This document shows, piece by piece, positions 34,497-36,552 of a DNA stretch of 36,552 nt. Source of the stretch: Clostridia bacterium (GTDB taxonomy: Bacteria > Bacillota > Clostridia > Oscillospirales > CAG-272); contig JAFTPJ010000146.1 of NCBI GenBank assembly GCA_017463405.1, positions 1-36,552 of the forward strand. Direction: 5' to 3'. The notes under the pieces are model-generated. The model did not search any database, had not been told where the DNA came from, and saw only the letters and a list, made by a program, of their open reading frames with translations. Position 1 is the first letter of the stretch; each line of letters begins with the position of its first letter. A program made the translations under genes and the position numbers.

Positions 34497-34805
34497 CACA
34501 AACGAAATTTGATTTTTCAAAAAGAGCTTGTATCGTCCGGCGTTTTTGAGAGGAGGACACCCAAAAAATTGCGGGAGCTATTGCTGAAAGCTGTGAGAGA
34601 AAGAAACAAATTGTGCGATTCGTAACGAGGCAGAAGTTTGTTCGCACGTACAAAACTTTCACGGATCACGCTTGAACAGGCATATGTTTGAATAACTCCC
34701 CTCGTCGGGGAGCAATCTCCCCTCGGTGAAAGTTTTGAAAGGGGAAGGGAAAACTTTTCCAAAAGTTTTCCCCAAGAAAAAACAAAAACGAAAAAGGAGT
34801 TCACC
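34497..34805 (+). repeat. Structured intergenic repeat, copy C (between recO and mutS2)
   Basis: 309 bases without a gene. Only module 2 is present. It shares TTGCGGGAGC, AGAAACAAAT, GGCAGAAG-TTGTTCGCAC and the ACTTTCACG block with copy A over about 120 bases. The inverted repeat CAAAACTTTCAC (34651-34662) / GTGAAAGTTTTG (34726-34737) is perfect. A further stem GGGAAAACTTTT/AAAAGTTTTCCC (34747-34772) ends 33 bases before the mutS2 start. Confidence 0.8.
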
Positions 34806-36552
34806 TTGAGTTTTACGGAAAAGACACTGAACACATTGGAATTTGATAAAATCCGTGCAATGCTGGCGGAATGCGCACCGACGGAGGGTGCACGCGGCAT
34901 GGCGCTGCGACTGGTACCGTCGGGAGACGTGACCGAGGTTTTGCGCCGCTTGCGTAGGACGACCGATGCCAAGCGGTTGTACGACGCCAAGGGGTTGCCG
35001 CCGTTCGGAGCGGTGGTTGACGTCTCGGAGGCATGCGAGAGAGCGACAAAGGGCGCGATGCTGTCAACGCGGGAACTGCTGGAGGTCGGACGTGTGTTGC
35101 GGACGGCACGTGGTATGTCAGAATACGCAAAGATGAATCGTACATTTGACACGGTGCTGGACGACGTTTTCACACGCCTGCTTCCGAACCGACACCTCGA
35201 GGACGCGATTGCACACTCGATTTTGTCGGAGGATATGATCGCCGACGAGGCGAGCCACGATCTGGCGGAAATCCGCCGTAAAATCCGCGATACCAACAAC
35301 CGCATCAAGGAAACCTTACAGCACTATATCAGCGGCTCGTATGCGAAAATTTTGCAGGAAAACATCGTCACACTGCGCGGCGGACGCTACGTTCTGCCCG
35401 TTAAAGCGGAGTGCAAAAACGAGATGAAGGGACTCATCCACGACACGTCCTCGTCGGGCGCGACCATCTTCATCGAGCCGATGGCAGTGGTGGACGCGAA
35501 CAACGAGCTGCGCATGCTGCAGTCGCGCGAGGAGCACGAGATCGAGCGCATCCTGTTCGCCCTTTCTGCGGACGTCAGCGCGGCGGCGGAATCGTTGCGG
35601 CTGAATTATCTGAACATCACCGAGCTGGCATTTTATTTTGCGTGCGCCGAGCTGTCGGCGAGAATGAAGGCGTCGGAGCCACGCATCGCGGGCGGACGGA
35701 CGGTCAGCCTTGTGCGTGCGCGTCACCCTTTGATCGACCCTGCACGTGTCGTTCCAACCGGCATCCGCATCGGCGGCGAGTGGGATACGCTGATTATCAC
35801 GGGACCCAACACGGGAGGTAAGACCGTTACACTCAAAACCGTCGGGCTGTTTGCGCTGATGACGCAGGCGGGACTGCACATTCCGGCTGATCCCGCGTCG
35901 GAGATCTGCGTGTTCGGCAAGGTGCTGGTCGATATCGGCGACGAGCAGAGCATCGAGCAGTCGCTTTCCACGTTCTCGTCGCACATGGTCAGCATTGTAC
36001 GCGTGATGGAGGAGGTCGACAATACCTCGCTGTGCCTGTTCGACGAGCTGGGCGCGGGTACCGACCCCGTTGAGGGCGCGGCGCTGGCGGTGGCTGTGAT
36101 CGAATCGGTGCGCGAGGCAGGCGCGATGTGCCTGGCAACGACCCACTATACCGAGCTGAAAACCTTTGCGCTGGACACGCCGGGGGTGCAGAACGCGTCC
36201 TGCGAGTTCGACGTGGCGACCCTGAAGCCGACCTATCGCCTGATGATCGGTACGCCCGGAAAATCCAACGCGTTTGCGATTTCGTCGAAGCTTGGACTGT
36301 CCGACGCGGTCATCGCGCGTGCAAAGAGCCACGTCAACCGGGAGCATCAGCGTTTTGAGGAGATCATCGAGCAATTAGAGGCGACGCGTCTGGAGGCGGA
36401 CCGTGCGCGTGAGGAGGCGCTGGCGCTGAAGGCGGAATACGAGCGCATGAAGCGAGATGCGGAGAAAGAGATTAAGTCGCGGTTCTTTGAAACCGAGCGG
36501 CAGATCGAACTTGACCGCGAGAAGGCGAAGCAGATGCTGGACAGCGCACGGC
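34806..36552 (+). CDS. mutS2: Endonuclease MutS2 (3' end cut off by window edge)
   Basis: 582 codons are visible without a stop, from the TTG at 34806, which has AAGGAG six bases upstream. The N-terminus (FTEKTLNTLEFDKIRAML) and the core domain match MutS2. The ATPase has Walker A GPNTGGKT (about residue 332), LFDELGAGTDP (Walker B, about 412), and ATTHYTELKTFA. The visible part ends inside the coiled-coil region (FEEIIEQLEATRLEADRAREE). The missing ~200 residues should hold the KOW and Smr endonuclease domains. MutS2 acts in ribosome rescue and suppression of recombination. Confidence 0.95.
   Translation, partial: MSFTEKTLNTLEFDKIRAMLAECAPTEGARGMALRLVPSGDVTEVLRRLRRTTDAKRLYDAKGLPPFGAVVDVSEACERATKGAMLSTRELLEVGRVLRTARGMSEYAKMNRTFDTVLDDVFTRLLPNRHLEDAIAHSILSEDMIADEASHDLAEIRRKIRDTNNRIKETLQHYISGSYAKILQENIVTLRGGRYVLPVKAECKNEMKGLIHDTSSSGATIFIEPMAVVDANNELRMLQSREEHEIERILFALSADVSAAAESLRLNYLNITELAFYFACAELSARMKASEPRIAGGRTVSLVRARHPLIDPARVVPTGIRIGGEWDTLIITGPNTGGKTVTLKTVGLFALMTQAGLHIPADPASEICVFGKVLVDIGDEQSIEQSLSTFSSHMVSIVRVMEEVDNTSLCLFDELGAGTDPVEGAALAVAVIESVREAGAMCLATTHYTELKTFALDTPGVQNASCEFDVATLKPTYRLMIGTPGKSNAFAISSKLGLSDAVIARAKSHVNREHQRFEEIIEQLEATRLEADRAREEALALKAEYERMKRDAEKEIKSRFFETERQIELDREKAKQMLDSAR

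Overview
The window looks like the chromosome of an endospore-forming, gut-type Clostridia bacterium (Bacillota), probably an uncultured Oscillospirales- or Christensenellales-like lineage. The support is a sporulation/ribosome cluster (ylbJ, yqfC, yqfD, phoH, ybeY, era, recO, mutS2), a T-box leader on pheST, strong AGGAGG ribosome binding sites, near-consensus sigma-A promoters and several plant- or mucin-glycan hydrolases. The lineage is inference; the Clostridia-type gene content is seen directly.

Layout. Positions 1-3873 hold a divergent pair of sugar hydrolase genes (partial GH78 alpha-L-rhamnosidase on minus, GH42-like clan GH-A enzyme on plus) and a DUF5662-like gene. Positions 3915-5040 (minus) hold a small alarmone synthetase overlapped by a membrane zinc-ribbon protein. 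Positions 5438-10151 (minus) are a T-box-controlled pheS-pheT unit followed 11 bp later by a CE4 polysaccharide deacetylase; pheT carries a one-base frameshift. Then come a DUF4364-like gene (minus) and hom (plus). Positions 12413-18787 are a second sugar region: GH29 fucosidase, an AraC regulator divergent from a ceramidase-like hydrolase coupled by a 4-bp overlap to a GH-A enzyme, and a DeoR regulator. Positions 18949-20012 hold a DnaQ-like exonuclease coupled to a small lipoprotein.

Positions 20086-27052 (minus) are a compact run of seven intact phage packaging and head genes: small and large terminase, a P22 gp10-like protein, portal, scaffold, major capsid and a connector-like protein. 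No integrase, replication, lysis, tail-fibre or repressor gene is seen around it. It sits directly behind ylbJ and ends at a strong terminator. Just upstream of its first gene lie four copies of a repeat with an exact 10-bp period. This is the most unusual part of the window: a capsid and packaging island inside a sporulation neighbourhood, possibly a domesticated prophage, a gene transfer agent or a satellite-like element.

Positions 28345 to the end are the housekeeping/sporulation operon. Its intergenic gaps before ybeY, recO and mutS2 (309-439 bp) are filled with related, strongly structured repeats of a family I do not recognise. Shorter hairpin units of a related type precede the DnaQ-like gene and phoH. 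All three long copies end in a hairpin just upstream of the next ribosome binding site.
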